Assembly (NCBI GenBank): GCA_003667245.1
Contig: RCNN01000114.1
Location: 34,371-98,370 of the forward strand
Length of the DNA: 64,000 bases
Source of the DNA: Heterostelium multicystogenum
Taxonomy: Eukaryota; Evosea; Eumycetozoa; Acytosteliales; Acytosteliaceae
Direction of reading: 5' to 3'
Shown here: in pieces, positions 46,685 through 57,611 of the stretch
Layout: each line of letters opens with the position of its first letter
Position numbering within the stretch: position 1 is the stretch's first letter
Position numbers and translations under genes: made by a program
The notes under the pieces: generated by a model
Told to the model about the DNA's origin: nothing
The model's input: the letters and a program-made list of their open reading frames with translations, nothing else
Databases searched by the model: none

Positions 46685-47671
46685 ATGAAAATCATTATTA
46701 TAACTTTTTGCCTACTTGTAATAGTCAATTACTCATTTGGCCAGTTGGGAAATCTCAATATTTGTGCCACTTGTAATTCCAACGACAAATGCTATAATGA
46801 TGTATGTAGCATTGCAACTGGATGTTTCCATAATCCAGTAACTTGTAACTCCAACAATAAGTGCCTGGTTGATTCCTGTCATCCAACTCTGGGTTGTACC
46901 ACCACTCCAAAGAACTGCAACGACAACAATCCAAATACCTATGATTTCTGTGACACAACTGTAGGTTGCCAAAATGTCCCGTTCACCTGTGGTTCCTCAT
47001 GTAGTCCCAATCCATGTCAAGTCCAGTTCTCCAATGAGGCTGGTCAATGCTGCAGCTACACCAAAGTCTGCAATGACAACAATCCATGCACTAACGACCA
47101 ATGCAATGGTCTAAATGGTACCTGTGTTAATACCCCAGTCACTTGTAATGATAATAATCCTTGCACCATCGACCAATGTTCAGCCACCACTGGACTCTGC
47201 CAATTCACACCAAAGTCATGTGATGACAATGATCTCTGCACCGCCGACTCTTGTTCAAATGGAGTCTGTGTTCACACTAACATTGTTTGTGATGACAACA
47301 ATCCCAACACCATTGACTCTTGTGTATCAAGTGTAGGTTGTGTATTCCACTCTGCAGGCTCATGTGATGATAACAACAGATGTACAGTTGATAATCTTAA
47401 TCCTTCAACCGGACAATGTGAATACTCTCCAGTTTCTTTGCCACAAAATACATTCTGTACCATCTGGAAGTGTGACAAGGTCAATGGTATCTATGCCACC
47501 TCCAGAAACTGTGACGATGGTAATGCTTGCACCACAGATGTATGTGATTCCTCCACCAACAGCTGCAAGAATATTCCTAAGAGCTGTTTTGACAATAACC
47601 GTTGCACCTATGACAAATGCAATCCAGCCAACGGACAGTGTTTCAGCACTCCAATTACCAACTGCTACTAA
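46685..47671 (+). CDS. Secreted CTDC cysteine-repeat protein (EcmA/EcmB-type)
   Basis: Intact 328-residue secreted protein. Signal peptide MKIIIITFCLLVIVNYSFG. The whole mature part is dictyostelid CTDC repeats of about 22-24 residues in the pattern C-x-DxNxCTxDxC-xxxxGxCxxxPxxC, for example CNDNNPCTNDQCN and CDDGNACTTDVCD; I count roughly a dozen units, the first ones more diverged. In D. discoideum this repeat builds extracellular matrix proteins of the slug sheath and stalk tube (EcmA, EcmB and relatives) made by prestalk cells; this copy is much shorter than EcmA/B. No TM or GPI signal, so it is secreted. Single exon. A matrix role is inferred from family. Confidence 0.9.
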   Translation: MKIIIITFCLLVIVNYSFGQLGNLNICATCNSNDKCYNDVCSIATGCFHNPVTCNSNNKCLVDSCHPTLGCTTTPKNCNDNNPNTYDFCDTTVGCQNVPFTCGSSCSPNPCQVQFSNEAGQCCSYTKVCNDNNPCTNDQCNGLNGTCVNTPVTCNDNNPCTIDQCSATTGLCQFTPKSCDDNDLCTADSCSNGVCVHTNIVCDDNNPNTIDSCVSSVGCVFHSAGSCDDNNRCTVDNLNPSTGQCEYSPVSLPQNTFCTIWKCDKVNGIYATSRNCDDGNACTTDVCDSSTNSCKNIPKSCFDNNRCTYDKCNPANGQCFSTPITNCY

Positions 47672-47794
47672 TCTTGTGAAATAAAGATACCACTATCGAT
47701 ATCGATTGGTGACAGATATTTACATTTGAGTTCTTTTATTGACTATATAATTGTTGCTGTTGATAAATGATGTTGATTATGTACAGTGAAGCGA

Positions 47795-48834
47795 TTAGCC
47801 CATATGCATTTCATTCATGTCGTTTTGTTGCGCTACAATAAAGAATTCAACTAGGTGGGGATGTTTTTTTTCCTCTGTCATTATATAGTGTTGGAAGTTG
47901 AGAAGTCCAGCAGTGTTCATTGTTATTCTAGTCTTGTTGGTAACTGCAAGTGCTTTGATTGCAGGTTGAATCAATGAAAGTGGGAATCTGAATGAAAGTG
48001 TTTCTGGACATTCTTTATACTCAAATAAATCTTCCTGATAGTCCACTTGAAATGATCCTGCTGATCCATTTGTTGTCAATTGGAACATAGTTGGATTCTG
48101 TGGTGTAGGATTAGCTATATAAATATTAACGTAATGTGATGAATAATCGATCTCTGCAAAAGCCTCCAATAGATTCTCGGCTGAAACCAAAAGCCTGTTG
48201 AAGGGAGTATCGATCATATTGAAATCAAGTGGTGCATCGCAATTCATTGTTTTTAGAGAGCAGCTGGTTTGTGTGGCGTTCTCTTCAAGTAGTACTGTAA
48301 ATGGTTGTCCAGATCGCTGAATAATGGTGATAGCGGTGTATGCAGTGCTGTTGTTGCCGCTGAATATGTTCAGACAATCCATCAAAATGGAAAGATTGAT
48401 TTTAAAGATGATCGACTCTTCGTTGGGAGGAGGGTTGAACATATATTGTGCGAAAAGACTCGATCGCAATTTAGCGATTGCTTGGAATTGCTTGCCATAC
48501 TCTACAGTGAATGTTATACCAGATGCTGATAATGTTACTATTGCCAATTGCTTTACATAGGTGTTCAATACCATTATAATAATAATGCAACTGTTAATAT
48601 CCAATGTTTCAATAGCACATCATTAATAATAAACTATTAAAAATAACAAACCTGTGTATCTTTCTTTTTAAATTCATCACTCTTGTTCTTGAGTACAATC
48701 GTTTGTAAAACCGATGCAATTACTCTTGCATTATCATATTTGGCAACCAAGTTTGCGTCCTCCACTTGTGATGTAGTTCCTGTGCCACTGTAGTTCATAG
48801 ATGATACATTTATGCCTGTTCCCTGATCTGACAT
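47795..48834 (-). CDS. rad1: RAD1, subunit of the 9-1-1 DNA-damage checkpoint clamp
   Basis: PCNA-like subunit of the RAD9-RAD1-HUS1 clamp that is loaded at damaged DNA and activates ATR signalling. Exon 1 (48652-48834) contains LVAKYDNARVIASVLQTIVL, matching the family start (FxAxLDNxRxLxxxLKAI). Exon 2 contains SASGITFTVEYGKQFQAIA, ESIIFKINLSILMDCLNIFS, the interdomain region, RLLVSAENLLEAFAEIDYSS and the C-terminal LLNFQHYI and VEFFIVA. Length is about 320-330 residues, near the family size. The intron is 48591-48651, but the phases do not agree as written, so either an indel lies near the junction or the splice site is slightly different. Nuclear by function. Confidence 0.86.
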
Positions 48835-49142
48835 GACTATAGTGCTAACTTTATTAATAATAATAATAAGCTAATAAATAATAATAACTAGTAATAAAAT
48901 GTGTTTATAAAATGATAAAAATTTATCATCATCAATCATACAAATGCAACTTATTCATTATAAAAAAATTTCTTAGAAATAATAAAAAAACCTGAAGAAA
49001 TCAAATTTCTCAAGTTTTGAAATGAAGTATAAAAGATGGTTTGAATTTTTTAGTTCTACCAACTATTCAGTTTTTATTCCACCTTTGAATATCTATTTGA
49101 ACTTCTGAGTGTCTCTCTCTCTTCCAGTGAGAACAACATTTA
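48835..49142. promoter_or_regulatory. Divergent spacer between RAD1 and the F-box-like gene
   Basis: 308 bases, very AT-rich, with (ATA)n at 48854-48870 and an A-run near 48985. It carries promoters in both directions; no element is identified. Confidence 0.45.
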
Positions 49143-50635
49143 ATGGACAACAAAATATTAGAATTAAAATCCTCGCTTTCAAAGCTTCTGCAGTGTAAAA
49201 TCATAGACAATGTGATTGGCAACAGCATGGTGATAGGGGATGTATCTGAAAAAAAACTATCTAAAAAAAAGACAACCTTTCCAATTTCAAATATTTTAAA
49301 CTATTCGCTTGTCAGCAAAGAATGGTTCAACTATATATCGAAAAATCATTGTACTCATTTCATGGTCCCCTTAGTGGAAAGCCAACCGAAATACTACGAT
49401 CATGATTACTACTCTATCAAAATGCATTCAAATTATTCACTATTTCAATTCAAAAACATTACACATCTATTCTATCGTGAAAATAATAGTAGCAATTCTG
49501 AATTAGAATTTATATCAAAGTTTAACAAACTTCAACTATTACTATTAGAAACCAAAAAAGTTGAACTACTGAGGATATTGGTTGCCTTTCTCAAAAATGT
49601 GAAGATTCATCTTTACCTTGACAGTAAAAACTCCAATATAGGAAATGCATCAATTGAAGATATCGATGAAACCGTTCTTGAAAAAGTCACTCTCTGTCTA
49701 AGTTCTTTTATCAATTTTGACAGAATCAAACCTTGGAGAGTGAACCACTTTCACTTTGAACTTTCTATTTATATGCTTAAATTTCCTCACCAGAGATATT
49801 CTCAGCTTTTTAATCTTAAAACACTCAAATCAATCAAAATCAAATCCGTTGACTTTGTTGATATAATAGACTTACACTTGGCTGTCAATGATCATATCCA
49901 ACTATTAAAGTGTTCAGTACATATTCAAAATCTTAGAAATTCAAAGGAAGTTATCCAAAATTATCACTACTACTACTACAATAATAGATATCTTTATAGT
50001 GATAGTGAGAATAATTATATTAACATATTGCAGATTGGGAAAAATTCTGTGACGCATTATCAACCAACCAAACTCTTAAAGATTTGAGTTTATATAGTGT
50101 AGATACTATTAGAGAAGTATCAATTTTACAGATGGTTTCAGGCTTTTTATCAGAATCGCTTTCATCAAACAATACCCTGACAAAACTATCAATATCCTGT
50201 CAATTTCTTGATGATTCATTCTATTCAATGATGGCACAAACATTGAACCAATCAATCAAATACATGAAATTCACTTACATTGATACCTTTCACTATGAAA
50301 AAATCTCAAAATCTTTTGCTCTTAACAAGTCAGTTAAGATCTTGAATGTGAGAACACCAAACCATATACCACTTTTTTATGGTATCGTCCGACTAGCACA
50401 TCAATTTATTAGCAATATTAACAACAACCAAACTCTCTCCACGATATTATTAGAAAAATCAAACGCAGCGCGTGAAGATGAGTTGGAAGATAATTTGAAA
50501 TACTTTCAAAGGGCTATAGATCATATTGAGATGTGTAAATTTAGACTACACACAACACAAGTCTTCTACTATATCAATAATACTAAACAATATATTTACA
50601 GAATATACCTATCTCCCAAAGGAATTCTAGAATAG
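49143..50635 (+). CDS. F-box-like protein with degenerate leucine-rich repeats
   Basis: The N-terminal region contains an F-box-like helix pair (FPISNILNYSLVSKEWFNYI then CTHFMVPL). Irregular Leu-rich units follow, such as FKNITHLFYREN and NTLTKLSISCQFLDDSFYSM. Dictyostelids have many such F-box/LRR-like proteins of unknown target; if the F-box is functional the protein would recruit substrates to an SCF ubiquitin ligase. The Asn/Ser/Tyr-rich middle is low complexity. A frame shift near 50050 splits the gene: the first frame ends at 50087, but ALSTNQTLKDLSLYS in the next frame continues the LRR pattern. Length is about 497 residues, apparently without an intron. Confidence 0.6.
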
Positions 50636-51195
50636 GTTAAACAAATAATAATAAAAATACATATATATCTCAAAATAATATATCTTACTATTACCAATTT
50701 ATCTAATTGTTTTTTGTCTATATATATTTCACATCTTACAATCTTCAACTTACTTGTTGGTACAATGAGAAGAAAAAACAATATTTCAAGCTTTCGTCTC
50801 ACTAGTCAGCTCTATATATAACAACTCAAACAGAATAGAATACTGTTTTGTCATTCATTGAACCAAAGATTAAATAGAATTAGTTTATTGAAAGATGGTA
50901 TCTAAAATTGTAAATTGAATAATAGTTGACTTCTTTCATTATTTTGCTACATTAACTACACCCCTAAATGAAAAAGTCTATATCTATATTATTAGTTTAA
51001 ATTGTTCCAGAAACGAGATGGAATGTATTATAAAAAATGAGAATGATACCATTCTCCAAGTTTGGCGACAAAGAATGATCATTGCGCACAGAACCACATC
51101 AGTCCAAAACTTTTGATAAAAACCACACTTCATCTACCACAAAGATTCCAAAGTTTAAAGTCTTAAATGTGCGTATCTCCATTTGTTGTTGTTCA
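50636..51195. other. Spacer before the two-TM protein
   Basis: AT-rich, no gene seen. The in-frame ATG at 51082 would extend the next gene, but the extension has no membrane or signal character, so I start that gene at 51196. Confidence 0.45.
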
Positions 51196-52234
51196 ATGAA
51201 TAAATTAAGAGGTTGTGCATATATAATTGTTGCTGTATGTTTATTGATTCTAAATGGCGCTACAATAGTAGAATCGGGTGCACACAATGCACCTGTGCTT
51301 AGGTTTTCCAAGAACTTGATGACTCTCCCCAATGCAGAACGACAACAACTTAGTTGTGTAGGCGGAAATGCGAGAGCATCAACCGAAGAACCAAACTATA
51401 TATTTTGCATTTCCACTGAAGACGACATATTCAATACAAAGGGTAACTATCATCCGAGAACAGTGCGTGTGCTACTGTAGCACCGGTGTGTACTAATCTA
51501 TCTTACACCTACCATCAACAATTAGCAAAATTCAAGTGTCAGAATCCTAATCCTTCTAGCTCATCGACACTCTCCAACTTTAATGTTGTTTGTAAAAGAA
51601 ACACGTATGTAATAGCAATCAATACCTAACATTGCATATATATATAACATCTAATTGATGTGATGAACCAACCAACCATACTAATGTTGTTCAATACAAA
51701 CTTAGAAATGACCTCAAAGAATATACATTTGGAGATGAGTATGTATTGAGATTGGCTTTCATCAAATCACATGACACAATCACTAACATCTAAACTAACT
51801 TTATTTTAGTCATCCTTGCTATCTTGAATATCATATAGACTGGGTTGAACTTAATCAAAGTAAGTAGTAATATTACACAGTGTTCACAGGTAGCAATATC
51901 ATCTAATCAATGTTATGTGATTCTAGTCAGAGTAGTGGGATGGGGAATATTAGGAATGATATTCTTTTATTTATTCTTAAAGAGAGCCAACAATTCATTC
52001 TATCAATCGTAGTGTATTCTATGTTACATAGATGGGATTGTAACAACAATGCCGATTCATATACTCCTACTAATCCTGTAAACATTTAGCATGAACAATC
52101 CAATGTCATTTCCAAGAGAACCAACCAACCCAAAAGTATTTCTTATCTGTGGAGTAGTGATTTCTTTTACCATTGTAGTATCAACCGTTGTATTTATACT
52201 ACTGTGCCTCTATATGTTCTCTGCACAACTGTAA
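51196..52234 (+). CDS. Small membrane protein with signal/anchor and C-terminal TM helices
   Basis: Family not recognised. The start at 51196 gives a hydrophobic leader (GCAYIIVAVCLLILNGATIV). A non-cytosolic domain with several Cys follows (LSCVGGN, IFCISTE, then after a shift near 51465 CATVAPVCTNLSYTYHQQL, KCQNPN, VVCKRN). Short exons encode NDLKEYTFGD and HPCYLEYHIDWVELNQ, then one TM helix (GWGILGMIFFYLFLKRANNS) and, after another intron, a second (VFLICGVVISFTIVVSTVVF). Introns at about 51606-51703, 51738-51809, 51859-51925 and 52010-52089 have good GT..AG borders. Total about 260 residues. The Cys-rich lumenal domain between two membrane segments recalls small channel-accessory proteins, but I do not assign a function. 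Confidence 0.62.
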
Positions 52235-52317
52235 ATAATAATCTTCATCATCATCATCATCATGAATATCTAGCTAGCCGAAAACGACGAACAATAAATG
52301 TATATTACATAATTTAA

Positions 52318-53458
52318 TTAATTATGAACTTTGAGAGGACTTCCACTATTTCTAACGGTAAATCTTATTTTACCATTGTTGTTACTGTTGTTGTTGCTGT
52401 TGCTGTTGATGCTTGAAGAAGGAATTGAAGTCTGGGTTGAAGGCGCTGAATGTAAGCTTGTCGATGTTAAATCTTCGCCCTCTTGATGGGCAGAATCTGG
52501 TTGGGCTACTTGCTTTTGGTAGCTTTGTTTCGATGAAATATAATGGTTGATTGGCTGTGGTGAGCTATCATTATTACTTGATGGCTTCTGTCTGAAATGA
52601 GTGTACTCTTCACTTTTCAGTGATAGCGTGTCACTTGGTATGTTGGTAAGCTGAAGGCTCTCGTCATAAAAGTCGGATCTCTCATAATGGTTGAACAACT
52701 CCAAAACGTTTACAAATGTATTGAAGGTTCGATCGATGTCTTTGATAAACTTTGTCTCGAAAAGTGGAAGTTTCTTGTGGAATTTGACAACCCATGCCTC
52801 GTGTATGGTCTCCCCTGTCAGCTCCTCTAGCGCCTTGGCATATGCGCAGATTTGGAGTGCATATTCATTGTTGATATGGTTGCTTGTTTTCCAGTCGAGT
52901 GCTACAAGAGTGCCGTCGGCCTTGCGACCAACAGCGTCAATGGCACCCGCATATTGGTATCGATCGGACCATACAACGGAATCTCTCAACTCCATGGTTA
53001 GTCCACTGCGCTCCCTCCACTCATCGAAGGCAAGGTGTACCGGAAACGACCTCACTCTCGAGCGTGGAGACATCGACCGAGTCCTTGGGTGCCAACACTG
53101 AGTTATCAATTGCGAGATGTGCCTTTGTTCCAAAAGTAGCTGCTTCATTCATAACCTTGACCGGGCTCTGCTTGGCCTCAACAATCAACTCATCAATCCA
53201 TTGCTTCTCGTGCGCCAACGAGGTGAATCCGTCCTTTGGACGCTTTGTCAGGTAGGCTTCACGCAGTGCCTTTGTCACCTGATTGAGCTCCCACTGCTTC
53301 ATAATAGGCTTGTTAATCATCTTCAGCACGGTAGTAACGGAAGGATAGAGTTTATTCTGACTTCCTGGTATTCCTTGATAGTATCGATTTCCATTTCGAG
53401 TGACTCTCTTGATATCGGCTGCCGCACTCAACAAGCTTGATAAACTGTTAAATTTCAT
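52318..53458 (-). CDS. MGME1-like mitochondrial PD-(D/E)XK exonuclease
   Basis: Resembles mitochondrial genome maintenance exonuclease 1 (MGME1), the nuclease that trims single-stranded flaps during mtDNA replication. Features are YPSVTTVLKMINKP near residue 38 (family PSVTxIL), ATFGTKAHLAID (family GxxxHxxI) and AGAIDAVGRKADGTLVALDW followed by KTS. The last segment holds the catalytic core: Asp of GAID, Asp of LDW and Lys of WKTS, with YALQICAYAKALEE as the downstream helix. The N-terminus (NSLSSLLSAAADIKRVTRNG) is Ser/Ala/Arg-rich and could be a mitochondrial presequence. A Ser/Gln/Asn-rich tail of about 100 residues is added after the nuclease domain. One shift near 53030 separates TLES from VRSFPVHLAFDEW. 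RecB-like nucleases of other origin are an alternative, but DWKTS with the N-terminal motif favours MGME1. Confidence 0.78.
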
Positions 53459-54635
53459 ATTATTCTATAGATCTCTATTTATTGTAAACAAATAGCAACG
53501 TGTTCGATCGGTCAGTCGGTCAGTCGGTCAGTCGGTCATTCATTAATTGATTGGCTCGATGTACACCTCCTTATATCTATCTCTACTCTATATCTATCTA
53601 ACTTTAATTTATCTAGTCGAAATCTAATTTGATCGATGTTTGCTTACTTCCCGCCAATAATTGACACATGTGTGTACATTTTCAAATTTTCAAATAAAAA
53701 ATGATGGTTTTGTTGTTTTTTTGTTTTTGTTGTTTTTCTTTGGGAATGTTCAAAAACAAACTCATTGATTGACATTTTGTAAAGGTCATCATAATTTGAT
53801 CAAAGATTTATTATCATGACTGATAATAATAATATTAATACTAATTCATAATTTATAGTTTTATGATTAATATTATATTATAAATTAACATAGGTTATTG
53901 AGTTATTTTGAAGTAATGACTAATCATTGAAGGTAGTATTAGTAGTAACAGTAGTAGTAGTGGAGTTTTTGGGTGGACTTGGGTGTGATCATCTTGATCT
54001 GGTAATGGAATGGAAGAAATTAATATTAACGAAAATAAAATATTTGAAAAAATGGAAAATGAAAAAAATTGAAAAAATTGAAAAATTCACAAAACACACA
54101 ACAACTATTAATCCAATTAGAACTAAAAACAATAAAATAAAAAAAAACACACATCATACTCTCAATATTATTTATTATTATTAGTTTAGTATTATTATTA
54201 TTATTTGTTATCAACTAATTAATTAATTATTATCATACGATATTATTATTGTTGTTTGTTCTTTGATTTTATTAAACAATATCATAGCTACTTGACTTCT
54301 TACTGACAAGCAAAGCAGCTGCTGAAAAAAACACAATAAAGGACAACATTGACAGAAATAGCTTGATAGTTAGATAATACATATAGTTAGATAGAGATAG
54401 AGATAAAAATAGATAGTTAGATTAGTTAGAGTAATATTGGTGTTTTGATAACCTTTAGTTGATACTTCAAATTTATATTATTTTTTGTTTAATAATAATA
54501 ATAATATTTTGTCTTTATAAACAGTGTATATATTTTATATATAGTTCATTATCATATTCGAGTATTAGTTTAGTTTAGTTTAAATACAAAGGTTATATAT
54601 ATAAATATATAACAACAAATCATCGTTTCTATAGA
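53459..54635. promoter_or_regulatory. Divergent spacer between the MGME1-like gene and casein kinase I
   Basis: About 1.2 kb, AT-rich with many A/T runs. It contains the 8-base tandem repeat at 53508-53538. The 85-residue frame at 53927-54184 is low-complexity Lys-rich and unsupported. It must contain both promoters. Confidence 0.45.
53508..53538. repeat. Tandem 8-base repeat (CGGTCAGT)
   Basis: Nearly four head-to-tail copies of CGGTCAGT lie 50-80 bases upstream of the MGME1-like start codon. They are GC-rich relative to the surrounding spacer. Confidence 0.85.
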
Positions 54636-56686
54636 ATGGATTTTAAGATTGCAGGAAAATATAGAATCGGAAGGAAGATTGGTGGTGGTTCATTCGGTGA
54701 GATCTACTTGGGTACAAATATTGTAACAAACGAAGAAGTTGCAATCAAACTTGTAAGTCGTAGTTAGGAGCTTTAATACTATAGATATATATCTATCCCA
54801 CTATTGGGTTGTACAACAATTGCTAATAGTATATCAATAGGAACCAGCCAAGGGCAGTTCATCCACAATTATTGTTCGAATCAAAATTATATAAGATATT
54901 TGCTGGTGGAAGTATGTTAATATTCATATAGATCTAAACCGTTTTATGTACCAAGTAAGCAGTATCTAATAATCATCTAATCATTTGTATTTTCATGTAT
55001 ATATAGTTGGTATTCCATCTGTCAAATGGTTTGGATTCGATGGTGACTATAATATAAATGGTTATGGATTTGTTGGGTCCAAGTTTAGAGGATCTCTTTA
55101 ATTATTGTGGAAGAAAGTTCTCATTAAAGACTGTATTGATGCTGGGGTGATCAAATTGGTAAAAGATTAAGAGGTGATGATTAAAAGACCACGCGAGTCG
55201 CTAACATGATGATTATAAATTATAGATTAGAAGAATTGAATTTATCCATGCAAACAATTTCATTCACAGAGATATTAAACCAGATAACTTTTTGATGGGT
55301 GTTGGCAAGAGAGGACACGTAGTCAACTTGATCGATTTTGGTTTGGCAAAGAGATATAGAGACCCAAGAACTCATCAACATATTTCCTATCGCGAGAACA
55401 AGAATCTCACCGGTACCGCTAGATATGCATCATTGAACACACATCAGGGTATCGAACAATCGAGACGTGATGACCTCGAGTCATTGGGTTACGTATTGAT
55501 GTACTTTAACAGAGGTTCCTTACCATGGCAAGGATTGAAAGCATATACTAAACGAGAGAAGTACGAAAAGATTTGCGATCGTAAAGCACACACTGATTTG
55601 GAGGCCCTGTGTCAAGGTTTTCCATGTATGTATCGACAAGTCTAGTCATTTCTCAAAGGCATGAGCTAACAGCAATACTTCCTTTACTCTTTATAACAGC
55701 TGAATTCCATTCATTTTTAAATTATACAAGATACCTCAGATTCGAAGATAAACCAGATTATTTATATCTTAGAAAGTTGTTACGTGAAATGTTTGTTAGA
55801 GAAGGATTTAAATATGATTATATGTTTGATTGGGTAATCATCAGAAAGGTAAATATTGATGGAAAAGCTAAACCAAATGTAGATCTTAATACTAATTTTA
55901 TTATAGTTGAGAGAAGAAACCACCAATGTACCATTTGACTCCAGGAGAAGAGAGCAGCGCTAACAATAGCAACGCCAAAAAGGTAAATAATTAGTTATCT
56001 AATCAAATCGAAGAATTGAATTTAGAGCGAGAATAGAGAATGATAACTGATAATATCTTATCCACTCACATATAATGCTAACAAACAACTTGATATCTAC
56101 TCTTTATTATTTTTCATTTTTATTTATCTTCTACCTATAATAGGACTTATCAATGGTAACTGAAAAGGCTAACAACGACAGTTGCCAATTCATCTGCAAA
56201 TCCATCTACTTCCACATCTGATAAATCCAAGCCACAAGCCGCCAACAAAGAAGAAAGTAAATAATCAATCCATTCCATAAATCAAATTGCCAACAACAAC
56301 AACAACAACCTTATAACAATATCATATGTATATAATATCATCTACCATCCATCCATCCATCCTACCCTATGTTTTATAGTACTCATTTTAATACCTTTTA
56401 GTTGATACTTAACAAAAAACCAACTAAGTAAAGCAACTATCAATAGCTATAATAATAACTCTATATATTAATAATAATCAATAGTAATAAAAGCATAGCA
56501 ATAGTTTGATTTTCTAATAATATTTGAATAGCTTTTTAAATAATACTCAAACCACTTACTAATCTATATCAACACTCTGATACTTTAGCATCAAATACAA
56601 CAGGAACAGGAGCAGGAACAACTTCAACAACCTCACCAAGCAGAATAGAGTGTTTAACTTTTACACCAAACAATAACATAAAATAG
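54636..56686 (+). CDS. Casein kinase I
   Basis: Ser/Thr kinase of the CK1 family (alpha/delta/epsilon group). Motifs are the glycine loop [43 protein letters not shown], the catalytic loop [31 protein letters not shown] with the CK1-type [15 protein letters not shown] region (here [15 protein letters not shown]), [16 protein letters not shown] and [10 protein letters not shown]. About seven exons have short introns. After the kinase domain come [16 protein letters not shown], then a Ser/Thr/Gly-rich tail ([29 protein letters not shown]) ending at 56686 in my model. Frame shifts near 54855, 55050, 55150, 55905 and 56180 interrupt clearly conserved segments. The nearest known protein is D. discoideum CK1. 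The exact start of the last exons is less certain than the kinase core. Confidence 0.88.
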
Positions 56687-57611
56687 ATTAATTAGCAGCA
56701 GTGGTGTAACTTCAAAGCAACAACAATCCAATCATTTCGAAACGGAATAATATATATTAATATGTTTATATGTCACTCATTCAAAGATTGCTTTACCTAA
56801 ATATAAATAACAAATTTGTTTGATTCAAACAAACATATTTATTGAGACACACTGAAGCTATTAACACTGCCTTTTGACAGGTGTTGCTAACAAAACAACA
56901 ACACACCCACGCACTCACTCTATTACATATAACCATAATAATATATTATTTATCAAAACAAAAAACAAATAAAACAAATCTTACAACTTTTCGATAATAA
57001 TACTACTAGTAAGAATAATAATAATCAATAACAAATATAACAATAACAATAATAATGAAAATGTTAAGGATAATATGTCTTTTTGTAAGTTAACATTGGG
57101 TTACGGCTGCAAAAAAAATCTTTTTTTTTTTAGGGGGTTACCCATTTGAAATTAATAAAATTTAGGAGGTTTGACGCAAAAAACTGCCATTTTAAAATGA
57201 ATTAATGAACTAAAAAAAATCAATTAAATTTAATTAAATTATTTGTTAGTAGTTTTTTTATTATATATTTATTATTTGTTAATAGATTAGTAGTAGTAGT
57301 AATAGTAGTAGTAGAAGTAGTAGTGCATGTTTGTCACCAATTGTAAGATAATATTACTACAGATACTAATCAATCAATTATTAATTTATTTAATCTTTGA
57401 TTTCCCCTATCCAACACAAACTGTATAATGTTTATTTGTAACACTTTTATAGTTTAGTAGTTAGTTGTGTCAATATAATATATATATATATAGTTAGATT
57501 AGTTTTAAAGTAGTAAAGATAGTATATTGTTTATTTAGTGAGAGTGACAGCAAAATAATAGATAGAGAATTTAAAGTTATAGTGGAAAAAAAAGATATAA
57601 TAACGAGCAAA
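56687..57611. other. Spacer between casein kinase I and ABCG gene
   Basis: AT-rich, with T-runs at 57122-57132 and a (TAG)n-like run at 57289-57322. No gene seen. The last 200 bases probably form the ABCG promoter. Confidence 0.5.

Noticed and set aside
53927..54184. 85-residue Lys/Ile-rich frame in the MGME1/CK1 spacer
   Set aside because: Pure low-complexity AAA/AAT codons; no evidence of a gene.
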